Source: Polyangiaceae bacterium
GTDB lineage: Bacteria; Myxococcota_A; Polyangia; Polyangiales; Polyangiaceae
Assembly (NCBI GenBank): GCA_025936045.1
Contig: JAICUB010000045.1
Location: 1-50,673, forward strand
Direction of reading: 5' to 3'
Length of the DNA stretch: 50,673 nucleotides
Shown: in pieces, positions 49,901-50,673 of the stretch
Layout: each line of letters opens with the position of its first letter
How positions within the stretch are numbered: position 1 is the stretch's first letter
The notes under the pieces: model-generated
The model's database searches: none
The model's input: the letters and a program-made list of their open reading frames with translations, nothing else
What the model was told of the DNA's origin: nothing
Translations under genes and position numbers: made by a program

Positions 49901-50673
49901 TCACTCGGCCGCGGCGGCCGTCGCTCGCAGATCCGTGAGGATGGCGTCCACGTTCTTCTTCGCGTCGCCGAAGAGCATGCTGGTGTTGTCGCGGAAGAAC
50001 AGCGGGTTTTCGACGCCGGCGTAGCCGCTCGCCATGCTGCGCTTCATCACGATCACGTTCTTGCTCTTCCATACCTCGAGCACGGGCATGCCGTAGATGG
50101 GGCTCGTCGTGTCGTCGAGGGCGCCGGGGTTCACGATGTCGTTCGCGCCGATCACGAGGACGACGTCCGTCTTCGGAAAGTCCTCGTTGATGGCTTCCAT
50201 CTCGAGCACGATGTCGTAGGGCACCTTCGCCTCGGCGAGGAGCACGTTCATGTGTCCCGGCAGACGCCCGGCGACCGGGTGAATGGCGAAGCGCACCTCG
50301 GTCCCGCGGCCGCGGAGCAACGTCGCGATCTCGTAGACGGGGTACTGCGCGTGCGCGACGGCCATGCCGTAGCCCGGGACGACGATGACGCTCTTCGCCT
50401 CGCGCAAGAGCTCGGCGGTTTCCGCCGCGGTGATCGAGCGAGCTTCGCCGGCCGGCTGCGCGCCGGCCGCTTTGGCCGGAGCCTTGCCCTCCTCCGCTCC
50501 GAAGCCGCCCAGGATGACGCTCAGGAACGAGCGGTTCATCGCGCGGCACATGATGATGCTCAGGATGGCGCCGCTCGAGCCGACGAGCGCGCCCGTGACG
50601 ATCAAGAGATCGTTACCGAGCATGAAGCCGGCCGCCGACGCCGCCCAGCCCGAGTAACTGTTGAGCATCGAGA
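49901..50673 (-). CDS. pntB: NAD(P) transhydrogenase subunit beta, C-terminal part (partial)
   Basis: The gene runs off the right edge; only the last 257 codons or so are inside the window and the N-terminal membrane part is missing. Visible parts are the last membrane helices (GNDLLIVTGALVGSSGAILS, MCRAMNRSFLSVI), and the NADP(H)-binding domain III (VIVVPGYGMAVAHAQYPVYE, FAIHPVAGRLPGHMNVLLAE, DVVLVIGANDIVNPGA, VMKRSMASGYAGVENPLFF, then LFGDAKKNVD). This enzyme uses the proton gradient to reduce NADP with NADH. pntA is expected just past the edge. A Lys/Ala/Pro linker joins the membrane part to domain III. Confidence 0.95.
   Translation of the reverse strand, partial: SMLNSYSGWAASAAGFMLGNDLLIVTGALVGSSGAILSIIMCRAMNRSFLSVILGGFGAEEGKAPAKAAGAQPAGEARSITAAETAELLREAKSVIVVPGYGMAVAHAQYPVYEIATLLRGRGTEVRFAIHPVAGRLPGHMNVLLAEAKVPYDIVLEMEAINEDFPKTDVVLVIGANDIVNPGALDDTTSPIYGMPVLEVWKSKNVIVMKRSMASGYAGVENPLFFRDNTSMLFGDAKKNVDAILTDLRATAAAAE

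Overview
The window is high-GC DNA from what looks like a myxobacterium (Myxococcota, probably the Polyangiales/Sorangium side). The evidence is strong GC3 bias, six predicted lipoproteins with long Gly/Ser/Ala/Thr linkers after the lipobox, a paired DUF1592/DUF1552 locus, a fibro-slime protein, a MopE-like Cys/Asp metal-binding motif, a GYF-domain membrane protein, a TonB-like C-terminal protein, and many regulators. The taxon is inferred from gene content. No rRNA, tRNA, CRISPR array, integrase or intact insertion sequence was seen.

Layout. 1-1154: an accessory-looking stretch with one SnoaL-YHS fusion gene set between strong hairpins and inverted repeats. 1155-2234: an exported methyltransferase-like lipoprotein. 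2432-7977: a divergent locus. To the left run a DUF1592 protein, a DUF1552 protein and a lipoprotein; to the right run an ECF sigma factor and a membrane protein whose outer domain is homologous to that lipoprotein. This is the best candidate for a little-described system. 8124-12915: glgX-glgB (glycogen) plus a STAS-like protein. 13151-16903: a tightly overlapping exporter operon (HlyD-type lipoprotein, ABC ATPase, ABC-2 permease, TetR). 16933-19975: small enzymes (PIG-L deacetylase, tyrosine-phosphatase-like, VOC protein with a histone-like tail coupled to a GNAT, DUF2071). 19944-22159: an orphan DNA methyltransferase, a six-TM protein and a small lipoprotein.

22172-22719 holds the collapsed remains of a large transglutaminase/DUF2126 gene, with its N- and C-terminal ends fused and frameshifted. 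22915-28685: a TonB-like protein, UDP-glucose dehydrogenase, CapA-like, TerB-like and GYF-domain proteins. 28740-31588: a degenerate PP2C/SpoIIE-like protein divergent from an NtrC-type regulator and an Hpt protein. 31615-36863: a DUF255 thioredoxin-like protein, a repeat-rich jelly-roll lipoprotein and a pectinesterase lipoprotein. 36925-43618: a fused radical SAM/DUF2344 protein, a receiver-like protein, a quinone-oxidoreductase-like MDR, and a histidine kinase/response regulator pair. 43746-50673: a fibro-slime lipoprotein, DUF4105, an EttA-nucleosidase operon, a textbook sigma-54 promoter before a 39-codon membrane ORF, a MopE-like lipoprotein, and the C-terminal part of PntB.

Functionally the window mixes core metabolism (glycogen branching and debranching, UDP-glucuronate, transhydrogenase, EttA) with surface proteins and signalling. 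Many adjacent genes overlap by 1, 4 or 7 bases, so co-translation is common. Several convergent pairs either overlap at their 3' ends or share a hairpin between stop codons.
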